Assembly: GCF_001613105.1 (NCBI RefSeq)
Contig: NZ_BDBS01000029.1
Span: 62,001 to 126,000, forward strand
DNA: 64,000 nt
Origin: Nocardia pseudobrasiliensis NBRC 108224
GTDB lineage: Bacteria; Actinomycetota; Actinomycetes; Mycobacteriales; Mycobacteriaceae
Direction: 5' to 3'
Shown: in pieces, positions 43,896 to 52,427 of the stretch
Position numbering within the stretch: the stretch's first letter is position 1
How the letters are laid out: each line of letters opens with the position of its first letter
The notes under the pieces: generated by a model
What the model saw: only the letters and a program-made list of their open reading frames with translations
Told to the model about the DNA's origin: nothing
The model's database searches: none
Program-made: the position numbers and the translations under genes

Positions 43896-44153
43896 CACAC
43901 GCCCCACCTTTCCGGCGGCCGGACGCCGCCGACAGGTGAATTTTATTCTTTTGCGTCGCATGACCTTTCGGAACTGGCCGTGCGTAAACCGTAAATACGA
44001 GCAAGGTCCGCCTGCCCCGAACCCGGGGGCAGGCGGCCGTCAGCGGACAGACCGGAATTCAGTGCTGGTACGGGTACTTCTTGTCCAGCTCCGCAGTACG
44101 CTGCTCGATCCGTCAATCGTCACGCGGGCCAGCATCGTTCAGACCGACAAGAC

Positions 44154-44414
44154 GTGGATGTACGGGCTCCCACCGGAACTGAACATCCACCGGACCGCTC
44201 CTTTTACATGTCGCTCGGATTCTGGCGAGCCTGCCCCTCGCTACCGATGGCCGGGCCGGCATCGTTCGGCCACCCAGGCTCCGGTGGATCGATCGCCTTC
44301 GCGGACCCCGATTCCGGTGTCGGCTTCAGCTACGTCACCAACCTCTGGAATCTCCGGCCCGACGACCCGCGAGCATCGAACCTCGCCGACGCTGTCCGAT
44401 CCTGCCTCGGATGA
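44154..44414 (+). pseudogene. 3' remnant of a serine hydrolase (beta-lactamase-like)
   Basis: The C-terminal part reads FGHPGSGGSIAFADPDSGVG then FSYVTNLWNLRPDDPRASNLADAVRSCLG, the HxG-type motif and last helix of EstB-like serine hydrolases. The nucleophile SxxK and YxN regions are absent and upstream sequence is scattered over frames. It is a different remnant from the one at 33187-33798. Confidence 0.6.
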
Positions 44415-44504
44415 CGCAAACTCCCCCGCGCCATTCACCCACAGTTTGGGCAATCCTCGCCATGCGAACCTCTGTCTCGCTCACCGCCATCGCCATCGCA
44501 TCGA

Positions 44505-44852
44505 TCACCGGCCGAACACGACCAGAAACTCGCCCGGGCATCGGGCAGCGCTGGAAGCTGGCGCGGATCCCACGCTCATCGCGGCCTGGGACACAGCGCG
44601 TATCGCCGCGATCGAGACCAAGCCGTTGCAAACCAACGAATGAGCCGAGAAGAGATCCGCCTGCTCGTGGACTCCTTCGGCGGACTGCTGTCGATCCTGC
44701 GTTCAGCAGACCCGGCCGACAAGCTGGAGATCTACAGGCAACTGGGCCTGAAACTGACCTACAACCACGAAACACGGGTGGTTGCGGCGGAAACTACCCC
44801 AAACCCACCCGTGGGCGTACTGGTTGTGTCCGGAGGGGGATACATACTTTAA
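44505..44852 (+). pseudogene. 3' remnant of a large serine recombinase
   Basis: The end MSREEIRLLVDSFGGLLSIL through ADPADKLEIYRQLGLKLTYN matches the C-terminal pattern common in actinobacterial serine site-specific recombinases. The preceding coiled segment (HRAALEAGADPTLIAAWDTARIAAIETK) is in another frame and stops at TGA just before, and EHDQKLAR is in the third frame. So at least two frameshifts are present, and the catalytic resolvase domain is gone. It marks a decayed mobile element. Confidence 0.65.
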
Positions 44853-45285
44853 CCACACGGATCGACCTGCGAAAATGCGCGTGATCGGCAGCAGTGCACA
44901 CGATGCGACGGTGCAGCCTGTGCCGAATAATCCTTTCACCCACCGCTCCCCCGTCCCGGCGCCGAGCTCACCAGCTTCCCCTTCCAGCGGCACCGACGCC
45001 GCACCCCAGAGCGGTCGTCTCCCAGAGGCGGCAGTTCGAACGCATGGATCGACTTATAGAACAACGGCTCGTCCGGCGTGGCGACACACCGACGCGTGTG
45101 TCAGTTTCGCCAATGCAGCAACGCATCAGCAAGCTTGTCTACAACTCCCGCCCCCGCCATTCAAACCCCGTGACCCCCAGTCCGAGAATAGCGCTCGAAA
45201 GGGATATTTCGTGCACGCAATACCCGTTGTGCTCGCATATTCGCCCAGCGTACCAGCAGGTCACGGGCATTACGCGTAGATCGGG
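44853..45285. other. Gene-poor stretch inside the mobile-DNA graveyard
   Basis: About 430 bases between the recombinase remnant and the GGTCCA repeats. No gene, RNA or repeat could be supported; composition is less GC3-biased than nearby genes. Confidence 0.35.
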
Positions 45286-45346
45286 TGGTCCATGATCGGT
45301 CCACAAGTCCGTCACGCAGAAGGGCATTGGTCCATGATTGGTCCAC
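45286..45346. repeat. Two direct copies of TGGTCCATGAT[C/T]GGTCCAC
   Basis: The 19-base copies lie at 45286-45304 and 45328-45346 (42-base period) and differ at one position. Each contains GGTCCA twice, so there are four GGTCCA units in 61 bases. The spacing, about four helical turns, would suit a DNA-binding protein array. Confidence 0.7.
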
Positions 45347-45481
45347 GGCAAATCGGACGTCGATCAGCAGTCCCCCACACAGGATTCGGGACGATTCGAT
45401 CATCGGTTCAGCGGTCTGCGGCCAGACGCAGGAGACAATCACTGCACCGTTCATCTCGCAATTGGCGCGCCGCGCTGCAAC

Positions 45482-45673
45482 ATGCGTCGCCTCGAATTGG
45501 ACCTCGCCGCAGCGCAGAAGGACCTCGACAGCACCAACATCAAGCTGGGCAACACCGCGTTCCTTGCCAAAGCGCCCGCGCACGCGATCGATGGCATATG
45601 GCATCGAAAAACCAAGGCGACGAGGGATATCGAACGCATTGAGCACCAACTCGCCACGTTGCCAGACCTAGGA
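45482..45673 (+). pseudogene. Remnant of the valyl-tRNA synthetase C-terminal coiled coil
   Basis: MRRLELDLAAAQKDLDSTNIKLGNTAFLAKAP followed by ATRDIERIEHQLATLPD closely follows the C-terminal tRNA-binding arm of bacterial ValRS (pattern RLEKDLAAAQKEL..KLGNEAFLAKAP). Nothing upstream in frame looks like the catalytic core, so only the last about 65 codons survive. The housekeeping gene must be elsewhere. It may derive from a second valS or from recombination with the chromosomal copy. Confidence 0.65.
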
Positions 45674-45756
45674 AATGGACACGTGCCGCTGCCGTATCGG
45701 GCGGGAGTGCCTGCCGGATCGACAGCTCGCTTGTCGCGCTCGGCCAGCCCGGACAC

Positions 45757-45795
45757 AGACGGGTCGCTCGGGCTCAGAGCCCGAGCGACCCGTCT
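45757..45795. terminator. Very strong hairpin, likely rho-independent-type terminator
   Basis: A perfect 19-bp inverted repeat, arms 45757-45775 and 45777-45795 with A45776 between them (the AGACGGGTCGCTCGGGCTC arm). In practice this gives a stem of about 17 bp with a small loop. The + strand side is followed by TTCC instead of a T run, as is common in high-GC actinobacteria. It lies 84 bases after the valS remnant and may be the old valS terminator. Confidence 0.7.
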
Positions 45796-46080
45796 TCCGG
45801 TACCGCGCGATGTGCCGGTGTCGCGGGTGTTGGAAGTGCTCAGCCGTAGAGAGAGCCGCATCGACCGACAATGGGCTGATTGGTGACGAACTTGGAATGC
45901 ACCATCGACCACTGAGCCGTCGACGCGCCCTTCGAGGGTGTTGTTGTCGATCCAGCAACCTACGTCGGAGATCTGGTAGTCCGGGCCGGTACCCTCCTAG
46001 TACTCCAGCATCATTTCGTGATGTAGTGGTTCATCGATTCGGCTGACGTCGGATCGGGTCGGCGGTAGCGTGCGTGGTTT

Positions 46081-46200
46081 GTGTCGATCGATGAGGATCT
46101 CTCGGCGTGGGTGGCCGGGTTGGATGATCTGTTCGGGCGGGTAGCGGGCCGGTTCTGTCGTGCGGAGCCGCGGTTGCGGGCGCGGGCGTATGTGCGGTGA
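46081..46200 (+). pseudogene. N-terminal remnant of an IS701-like DDE transposase
   Basis: From GTG 46081 the frame encodes VSIDEDLSAWVAGLDDLFGR then AGRFCRAEPRLRARAYVR, the typical beginning of actinobacterial IS701/IS4-type transposases. It is cut exactly where an IS3-type end begins, with the stop TGA belonging to the incoming element. The remainder of the transposase is not seen downstream. Confidence 0.65.
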
Positions 46201-46743
46201 GGTTCACCCCGGGTTGTGGACACCGAGTTGACAGGATCACCGATCCTGTTGAAAGGATGTCCGCATGCCTCCTCGTAAGCGTCGGTCGTTTACGGCCGAG
46301 TACAAGGTCGAGGCTGCGCATCGTGTGATCGATTCCGGTCGCACGGTCGCTGAAGTTGCCCGGGAACTGGGTATTCACGAGAGTTTGCTGGGGACGTGGG
46401 TCAAGGACGAGCGGCGCAGGATCGCTGCGGCCGAGGTGCATGGCGAGAAGCCTCTGGGTGCCGCGGAGCGAGCCGAGTTGCAGCGACTGCGAAGGCAGGT
46501 CGCTGAGCAGGACAAAGACATTGCGTTCCTGAAAAAAGCGTCGGCGTACTTTGCCGCGATGCAGACGAACCGGCCAGGTTCGATCTGATGGCCGAGTACG
46601 CCGGCCCCGACGATGTCACCGGCGTTGCTGGTACTGATCAGCCTGCAGGGCATCGGTTTTCGATTCGCCGCATGGCACAGCTTCTGCAGGTATCGAAGTC
46701 GGGCTACTACGCGTATGTGAAGCGCAGGGCGGCAACGGTTCTC
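46198..46743 (+). mobile_element. Truncated IS3-family insertion sequence
   Basis: The left end is placed at TGAGGTTCACCCCGGG near 46198, with TTGTGGACACC following, as in IS3-family termini. It carries orfA complete and only about 52 codons of orfB; the right end is lost at the junction with the CBS gene near 46740-46760. It inserted into the IS701-like transposase gene, so this is an IS within an IS. Confidence 0.75.
46265..46588 (+). CDS. IS3-family transposase OrfA
   Basis: A 107-aa protein: MPPRKRRSFTAEYKVEAAHRVIDSGRTVAEVARELGIHESLLGTWVKDERR is the HTH_Tnp_1 DNA-binding domain, and the RAELQRLRRQVAEQDKDIAFLKKAS tail is the leucine-zipper region. CTGAAAAAAGCG near the end contains a run of A that could allow the frameshift used to make OrfAB. 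AAAGGA lies upstream of ATG 46265. OrfA alone cannot transpose and the catalytic OrfB here is truncated. Confidence 0.9.
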   Translation: MPPRKRRSFTAEYKVEAAHRVIDSGRTVAEVARELGIHESLLGTWVKDERRRIAAAEVHGEKPLGAAERAELQRLRRQVAEQDKDIAFLKKASAYFAAMQTNRPGSI

Positions 46744-46764
46744 ACAGGTCGGCTGCCGGCGTAG
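46588..46764 (+). pseudogene. Truncated IS3-family transposase OrfB
   Basis: Starts at TGATG over the orfA stop. It reads HRFSIRRMAQLLQVSKSGYYAYVKR (the usual HTH_21 start of OrfB) then RAATVLT, after which the IS sequence ends and unrelated codons lead to TAG at 46762. The rve DDE catalytic core is absent. Confidence 0.85.
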
Positions 46765-47168
46765 ATGTCCAGCAGGGCACGGATTTTCGCCTCGATGTCG
46801 GTGTCGGCGTGGGCCAGTGCCCGCAGCAGGTCGCGGCGGGCGACGATCCCGACGAGCACTCCGGCCTCCACGACCGGCAGGGATCGCAGATGGTGGTCGA
46901 GCATGCGGGTGGCGATCGTCGCCACCGCGGTGCCGGGATGGACGACCTGCGCCGGAACCGCCATCACGGCCTCGACCGTCGCGGTGTGCAGCGCGGACCC
47001 GGCGCCGAGTGCATCGGATTCCGACAGCATGCCCAGCACGTGCTCGGCATCGTCGATGACCGGCAACGCCGCGAACCCGTGCTCGGTCAACAGCACAATC
47101 GCTTCCGGCAGTGGAGTTTCCGGCCGGACGGTGACGACCGGGCGGGTGAGAATATCGCGTGCGTACAT
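46707..47168 (-). CDS. CBS-pair protein, C-terminal end truncated by the IS remnant
   Basis: A 153-aa product with two CBS motifs: YARDILTRPVVTVRPETPLPEAIVLLTEHGFAALPVIDD then VMAVPAQVVHPGTAVATIATRMLDHHLRSLPVVEAGVLVGIVARRDLLRAL. CBS pairs bind adenosyl nucleotides. After DIYAGSRP the frame passes into antisense IS3 sequence (RFTYA), where relatives would continue into a BON domain as in the gene at 51606-52343. The first 22 bases after the CBS gene at 47189 serve as its leader. It may still make a CBS-only protein. Confidence 0.8.
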   Translation of the reverse strand: MYARDILTRPVVTVRPETPLPEAIVLLTEHGFAALPVIDDAEHVLGMLSESDALGAGSALHTATVEAVMAVPAQVVHPGTAVATIATRMLDHHLRSLPVVEAGVLVGIVARRDLLRALAHADTDIEAKIRALLDIYAGSRPVRTVAALRFTYA

Positions 47169-47188
47169 CGTGGATCATCTCCTCTGGG

Positions 47189-47605
47189 TCAGGGCGCGCA
47201 CACCGCGGCGACGAATTCGCCGACGGTCTTCTCCGGTAATGCGCGTGCCACGTCGGCCTCGGTGATGATGCCGACCAGCCGCTCGTCCTCGGTGACCGGA
47301 AGCCGTCGGATCTGGTAGTCCTCCATAATCGCCAGGACGTCCGCGAGATCGGTGTCGACGTCCACGGTGTACACCACGTCCTGCTCCACCGAACCGGCGC
47401 TGGTACGGGCCGGATCCTTGTCGACGGCGACACATTTGATGATGATGTCGCGGTCGGTGACGATGCCGACCGGAGTGCCGACCCGGTCGCAGATCGGCAA
47501 TGCGCCGATACCGGCCGCACGCATACGACGCGCGGCCTCGGCCAGCGACTCGTCCTCGGCGATAGTCTCGACATCGACCTGCATAAGGTCACGGGCAGTG
47601 GTCAC
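47189..47605 (-). CDS. CBS-pair protein (nucleotide-sensing stress protein)
   Basis: A 138-aa protein, GTG start 47605 with GAGGAG 6 bases upstream. The tandem CBS motifs read TTARDLMQVDVETIAEDESLAEAARRM then GTPVGIVTDRDIIIK, and VYTVDVDTDLADVLAIMEDYQIRRLPVTEDERLVGIITEADVARAL. It overlaps the coiled-coil gene by GTGA. Closely resembles the small CBS proteins of mycobacterial hypoxic-response regulons, some of which bind adenosyl ligands. Confidence 0.9.
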   Translation of the reverse strand: MTTARDLMQVDVETIAEDESLAEAARRMRAAGIGALPICDRVGTPVGIVTDRDIIIKCVAVDKDPARTSAGSVEQDVVYTVDVDTDLADVLAIMEDYQIRRLPVTEDERLVGIITEADVARALPEKTVGEFVAAVCAP

Positions 47606-48030
47606 GGCTGCTCCTCTGTGTATGAGATCACTTGCAGATCCCGCGGGGATTGCATCGATCTGCTCTGATCCGACTGCTCCTCGGCAGCACTGCGAGTCGA
47701 GTGGGCCGCCGCAGGTGTCTTGTCGTCCTTGGCGGTCCGGGTCGCTCGCTGCGCTTTGATCTCGGCTTGCCATTTCTCGAAGTCGCCACGCATCACGCCG
47801 ATCTGGCGTTCGATGGCCTCCCGGGTCTCCGACCACCACCTTCGCGCGGCCACCCGCAGTTCCGCAGCGGTCTTTTCGAACTCGCTTCCTTCATGTTCGA
47901 CGGTGGTCTCCAGCGCTTCACGACGAGCCTGCAGCGCCGCGCGATTCTTCTCCCGGGCCGCGGCGGATGCCTCCTCGACCTGCTTCACCCGAGCCGCGAG
48001 ATCCATCAGCGATTCCGACAACGGTTTCAT
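47602..48030 (-). CDS. Coiled-coil hypothetical protein
   Basis: A 142-aa protein predicted almost wholly helical: LMDLAARVKQVEEASAAAREKNRAALQARREALETTV then WSETREAIERQIGVMRGDFEKWQAEIKAQ, with a disordered C-terminal tail. It overlaps the CBS gene (GTGA), so the two are co-translated. Homologues lie beside stress-type CBS genes, but no biochemical role is known to me. Confidence 0.75.
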   Translation of the reverse strand: MKPLSESLMDLAARVKQVEEASAAAREKNRAALQARREALETTVEHEGSEFEKTAAELRVAARRWWSETREAIERQIGVMRGDFEKWQAEIKAQRATRTAKDDKTPAAAHSTRSAAEEQSDQSRSMQSPRDLQVISYTEEQP

Positions 48031-48163
48031 ATTCTTCTAGTCCTCTCGAAAATCGGTGATCCTGACACGGATCCGTCACCCGACAGCACCCAGCCTGGCT
48101 TTCCCGCATAACAGGACCAAGGGCAAAACATCATCCGTTGTCCCCGCAGACGCGACTACTTTG

Positions 48164-48500
48164 TCAGGGCAGCACAATGCAAGCCGATCCCGTATTGATC
48201 CCGTTTCCGACCAACACATCGATCACCGGTCCGGCATAGGGCGGCTGGGCGGTGTAGATGCGGTGCATACCCGGCCGTGTCGGGGTCCAGCTGACCGTCG
48301 CCGTGCCCTGCAGGGTGTGGATATCGAAGACCGGATCGATGGTGCCGCTCGGGTAGAGCACGGCCGCGCCGGTGGTGTCGTAGAGCACCACGGGGTGATA
48401 GTCGTCGACGGCCACGGTGACGGTATAGGTGCAGTTCGTCCCGTATTGAGTCGTCGGCCCCGGCCTCGGCGGCGGATCGTAAAGGCCGGCTCGACCATTC
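48164..48500 (-). pseudogene. 5'-truncated secreted immunoglobulin-like domain protein
   Basis: The frame ending at 48164 encodes TTQYGTNCTYTVTVAVDDYHPVVLYDTTG and later GMHRIYTAQPPYAGPVIDVLVGNGINTGSACIVLP, a beta-sandwich domain with two Cys seen in nocardial and mycobacterial exported proteins. No signal peptide or start codon is found upstream; the frame runs into the divergent membrane-protein gene region. It is probably a decayed gene. Confidence 0.5.
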
Positions 48501-48520
48501 GAAACAAGGAGATTCGAACC

Positions 48521-48856
48521 ATGGAAGCATTCGGACTGATCGCTCTGCTCGGACTCGCGGCCCTGATCGTGTCGCGGCTGGTGGTCCGGTATCTGGAAAT
48601 GGCGCGGGAGTTCATCGCCGTCGCCTACGTCGTGCTCGGGATCGCCGCCACGTGGATCACCGACTTCGACGTGTTCGCCGCATGGGGCCTGCACATCCGC
48701 AACCACCCGCTCGGCATCGTATTCACCGGCCTGATCATCGCCGGCGCGGCCTACTTCTGGCAGCCGATCCTCGGTTTCTTCGAAGGAATGGCCCGTCGGC
48801 AGATCGACGAAGCCCAGACACTGGAGAAGAGCCAGGGTCTGCGCCGGGTGGCCTGA
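48521..48856 (+). CDS. Small membrane protein (111 aa)
   Basis: AAGGAG lies 9 bases before ATG 48521. Hydrophobic spans at residues about 4-22, 30-52 and 62-82 (MEAFGLIALLGLAALIVSRLVV, IAVAYVVLGIAATWITDFDVF, LGIVFTGLIIAGAAYFWQPIL) are followed by a polar helical tail. The family is not recognised. Confidence 0.7.
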   Translation: MEAFGLIALLGLAALIVSRLVVRYLEMAREFIAVAYVVLGIAATWITDFDVFAAWGLHIRNHPLGIVFTGLIIAGAAYFWQPILGFFEGMARRQIDEAQTLEKSQGLRRVA

Positions 48857-48902
48857 ACACCGCCGGTATGCCCGGGGGATCGCCTCGGGCATACCGGGGT
48901 TC

Positions 48903-50315
48903 TCACCGTATGTTCCGCGATTGTGAGGTATGGGAGCCGACGCCGCGGCCCGGAACAAGCACCAGTCGGCGCGGTGGGCGCCGCCCGCGGGCATGGGCCA
49001 GCAGTACGGCGATTTCGGTGGCGATACCCGAGGCGATCACGTCGATATCGGGCGCGGTGTCGTAGTCACCGGTGATGCCGAAGGTCAGCCGCTCGGCGTA
49101 ACTGAGGATCGCGATCGTGATGCGCACCCGCAGCGCGATCGGGATGCAGGGCCACATTTCCAGTACCTCCCGACCGCCCAGCGACAGCTGGTGGCGTGGT
49201 CCGGGAATATTGGTTGCCAGGGCACCGACCCCGCGCTGCGGGATCCACGATGCCAGCCGGAACACCAATCCCACGAACCCGGACGGCAGCCACCCGGCCA
49301 CCCGCAGCACCGATGCCTCGGCCTCGGGTTCGCCTCGGGACCGATGCCGCGCGATCCTCTGGTGGGCGACGAGCAGGCGTTCGACCGGATCCTCGATCTC
49401 GATCGGCAGGTACGGAATCATCGCCGAAACCCGGTTGTCCAGAACTTCTTTCGCATTCGCCGTCCGCATCGACACCGGCACCATGATCCGCAGTTTGCCC
49501 GCGGTGGGCTCCTCGCCCCGGCTGAGCAGCAAGCGGCGGTAGGCGGCGGCGATGGCCGCGACGGCCACGTCGTTGACGGTCACGCCGAAGGCGGCACCGA
49601 TCTCACGTACCTGCGGCAGCAACGTCCGCGCCACGACATAGCGGCGTTGCCGCCCGATCGGGCCGTTCAGCGAGGATTCGGCCACCGGTGTGACGGCCGC
49701 GAGCAGCACCGGCGCAAGGATGCGAACGGTGCCGACGGTGACGCGCGGCACGATGTAGGGCAGCCGGATCACCCCGGCCACCACTCGCGGTAGACTGGTA
49801 TATGACCGTGTTCGGCCCGGTGCACGCCACCCGCGCGGCTCGTCTTCCGCTGCGTCGCAGAAGCTTTCGAACAGCGTGACACCGGAGATCCCGTCGACCA
49901 TGGTGTGGTGTGCCTTGACGATCAGCGCCCAGCGGTCATCGCTCAGACGGTCGACCACGACGACTTCCCACAGCGGATGGTCGCGATCCAATCGTTCGGT
50001 GAGTTCCGTCGCGACCAGTTCTCGCAACGCCGACTCGTCGGCCGGATCGGGCAGCGCGGTCCACCGGATGTGGTGTCCCAGATCGAAATTCGGGTCGTCC
50101 TCCCAGGCCGGTGCCTTGAGGTCCAGCGGTGCGCGGCGTACGCGTTGGCGCAGCCTGCGATGACGTTCCACCCCGCGGGCGAGGCAGGTGCGGAGTTCCC
50201 CGCGTGACGGTCGCGGTCGCGCCATGATCGCCACCGTACCGATCCCCATGCTGATATGGCGATCGGTGTCCTCCATGGTCATGAATCCCGTGTCCAGCGG
50301 GCCCAATTCTGTCAT
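48903..50315 (-). CDS. Wax ester synthase/diacylglycerol acyltransferase (WS/DGAT)
   Basis: A 470-aa acyltransferase with the active-site motif KAHHTMVDGISG (His136, His137, Asp141) and the C-terminal ATNIPGPRHQLSLGGREV motif typical of WS/DGAT. It makes triacylglycerols or wax esters from acyl-CoA for storage, commonly during hypoxia or nutrient stress. ATG 50315 was chosen because MTELGPLDTGFMTMED is the usual family start. Its neighbours (CBS, Usp, DUF1918) strengthen a dormancy-lipid setting. Confidence 0.92.
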   Translation of the reverse strand: MTELGPLDTGFMTMEDTDRHISMGIGTVAIMARPRPSRGELRTCLARGVERHRRLRQRVRRAPLDLKAPAWEDDPNFDLGHHIRWTALPDPADESALRELVATELTERLDRDHPLWEVVVVDRLSDDRWALIVKAHHTMVDGISGVTLFESFCDAAEDEPRGWRAPGRTRSYTSLPRVVAGVIRLPYIVPRVTVGTVRILAPVLLAAVTPVAESSLNGPIGRQRRYVVARTLLPQVREIGAAFGVTVNDVAVAAIAAAYRRLLLSRGEEPTAGKLRIMVPVSMRTANAKEVLDNRVSAMIPYLPIEIEDPVERLLVAHQRIARHRSRGEPEAEASVLRVAGWLPSGFVGLVFRLASWIPQRGVGALATNIPGPRHQLSLGGREVLEMWPCIPIALRVRITIAILSYAERLTFGITGDYDTAPDIDVIASGIATEIAVLLAHARGRRPPRRLVLVPGRGVGSHTSQSRNIR

Positions 50316-50608
50316 CGTGAGCACCTGTCTCCGGCAGCCGCCGCGGTCGGTTTCCCACGACTGAACAAACTGCCGCTGCTGCACGAAGGATCCTCACGCG
50401 TACCGGGTCGTGGACGTGAGATGACAAGGTAACCATGGCAAGTGACATTCGCCATCAAACGCGAGATGCGGACATCACTTCCGCACGATCGAGAACTCCT
50501 GCGCACCAAGGCCGTCCGGTCGAGCTTCTCGAGGCCGCTCGAATCGACCCACGGCGGTGGGCACACCCCAGTCTCGGCGAATGGCCAGCTCCAGTGCCTG
50601 CCGGTTCT

Positions 50609-51256
50609 TCACGTCCACATGATGTGCTGCTCGTAGAAGGCGTGCTCCTCGGCCTCGCGAATCTTGGAGACCATCACCAGCGTTCGGCCGGCGGCGCGGG
50701 CGAACTCCAGCGCACGATGCGGCCCCTTCGCCGCGCACATACGTCCGATCCATATCAAATGGCCCCCCGCCGCCGTCCCCGTAGCTGTAGTGCTCCAGGT
50801 CGATGCCGTGATGGATGACGGCAGGAATCGGGATCGGTGCGCCGAATCGCTTCTGCGCGTGGGAGATCGCTACCACCGTTACCCGGTGGGGGAACGAGGC
50901 GATGTTGCGGAAGTCCATCTCGTCGAACGGACCGTGGCAGGTCGCCACCACTGATGGCCCGTCCGGATGGGGGCCGATCAGCGGCCCCAGCGCGGTGTGA
51001 TCGTGAATGATGTCGACACCCGCGAACGACTCGTACGCGGCCAGCACGTGGGCCGCCTCCGGTACCGCCACCCCGATCGGGGCGAGTCGTACAGATATTC
51101 TCGCGGTACCGGGCAAGTCGACTCGCCGACGGTGAACAGCCGGACATCGTGTCCGAGTTCGGTCAGTCCGCGAGCCTGGTTGTCCACGGCTTCCGTGCCG
51201 CCGTAGGCCGGTGGCGGCACCGGAACCCACGGCGGCGCAATCAATCCGATGCGCAT
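50609..51256 (-). pseudogene. Frameshifted GT4 glycosyltransferase
   Basis: From ATG 51256 the first frame reads MRIGLIAPPWVPVPPPAYGGTEAVDNQARGL, a clear GT4 start, up to about PREYLYDSP. The next frame continues VLAAYESFAGVDIIHDHTALGP, VVATCHGPFDEMDFR and PIPAVIHHGIDLEHY. A third frame follows with HLIWIGRMCAAKGPHRALEFA and KIREAEEHAFYEQHI, then a TGA at 50609. At least two frameshifts and a missing C-terminus show a pseudogene. Original role: an alpha-glycosyltransferase acting on sugar or trehalose-like acceptors. Confidence 0.8.
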
Positions 51257-51485
51257 TGCTACTCCTCGAGTGAATCGGGCTCGCCACGTTGCGCGCCGTG
51301 AACGATGTGGGGTGAACCCCCGACCCGATCGGCGGTGTCGGTCGTGATCTCAGGACACCGCGCGGCACCGGGGTGCCGGAAGTGCCGTTGGTCGGTCCAT
51401 GGCGAGCGGGCCCGGCCTGAGGATCGACGGCGAAAGCCTCTTGTGTGCAAGGCAATCCGCCTCGACGTCACTGCGGGGCGAGCGC

Positions 51486-51499
51486 GGGACATTCGTCAC
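51486..51499. promoter_or_regulatory. DosR-like box (weak)
   Basis: GGGACATTCGTCAC matches the mycobacterial dormancy-regulator consensus GGGACTTNNGNCCC at 12 of 14 positions, counting N as a match. It lies 107 bases upstream of the CBS-BON start. It is a single hit; a chance match cannot be excluded. Confidence 0.3.
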
Positions 51500-51605
51500 A
51501 TCATCTGCGGGAACGACGCCTCTGGCGGATGCACCGAATACGAACGCACCCTCGATCCAGTACGGCAACTGCGCCTCTCCACGGCAGCCTCTCGAGGGAG
51601 GAATC

Positions 51606-52343
51606 ATGAAACACAAGCGAATTTGCGACGTCATGACCCGCGATGTGATCAGCGTGACCACCACCACCCCGTTCCGGGAGGTCGTGCGTACGTTACGCGA
51701 CCACGACGTCAGCGGCGTACCGGTGCTGGACGCGGATGGGCGCGTCGTAGGCATAGTCACCGAGGCCGACCTGCTGGGCAGGCAGGCACGTGCCGGTGGC
51801 GCTGTCCCGGGCCGGATCCGACACTTGTTGCTGCACGGCGCTTTCGCGCGTTCCGGTGTCGCGCGGACGGCCGCCGACTTGATGAGCAGCCCGGTGGTCA
51901 CCGTTTCCGCACCCGATCATCTCACCACCGCCGCGGCCGCCTTGGCTCGCCATGACGTCAAACGCGCTCCGGTGCTGGACGTCGACGGTCGTCTCGTCGG
52001 CATCGTGAGCCGCAAGGATCTTCTGTCGGTCTACCTGCGCCCGGACTACGAGCTGGTCGCCGAGATCCGCACCGAGGTATTCACCCGCGCCATGTGCGTG
52101 CCCCGCCGCGCAGTCTCGGTCGAGATCGTCGACGGCGTGGTCACGCTGACCGGCGAGGTTGAACGCCAGAGCATGATCGAGATCATCACCGTGCTCACCG
52201 AGGCTGTGGACGGTGTCGTGGCCGTGCACAACCGGCTCACCGCCCGCACCGACGACACCCATCTCCCGCCGCCGGAACCGGAGAACGTTGGAGTCTTCCA
52301 CCCACTCATCCATTCACGGACCGAAGGCCACGAAACCCGATGA
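51606..52343 (+). CDS. CBS-CBS-BON protein
   Basis: A 245-aa protein: ICDVMTRDVISVTTTTPFREVVRTLRDHDVSGVPVLDADGRVVGIVTEADLL (CBS1), LMSSPVVTVSAPDHLTTAAAALARHDVKRAPVLDVDGRLVGIVSRKDLL (CBS2) and SVEIVDGVVTLTGEVERQSMIEIITVLTEAVDGVVAVHNRL (BON). CBS pairs bind adenosine nucleotides and BON domains bind phospholipid or envelope partners. GGGAGG lies just before ATG 51606. It is the intact version of the architecture truncated at 46707-47168. Confidence 0.92.
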   Translation: MKHKRICDVMTRDVISVTTTTPFREVVRTLRDHDVSGVPVLDADGRVVGIVTEADLLGRQARAGGAVPGRIRHLLLHGAFARSGVARTAADLMSSPVVTVSAPDHLTTAAAALARHDVKRAPVLDVDGRLVGIVSRKDLLSVYLRPDYELVAEIRTEVFTRAMCVPRRAVSVEIVDGVVTLTGEVERQSMIEIITVLTEAVDGVVAVHNRLTARTDDTHLPPPEPENVGVFHPLIHSRTEGHETR

Positions 52344-52427
52344 TTCTGTGGGAAGGACCGTCGGCCGCCTCGGGGTGGGCATTTCGCCTCTCCCGCTGCG
52401 TCCCGGCCGACCGGTCTACTGACTGGT

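Noticed and set aside
48031..48160. DosR box upstream of the coiled-coil/CBS genes
   Set aside because: GGACCAAGGGC has five mismatches to the consensus.
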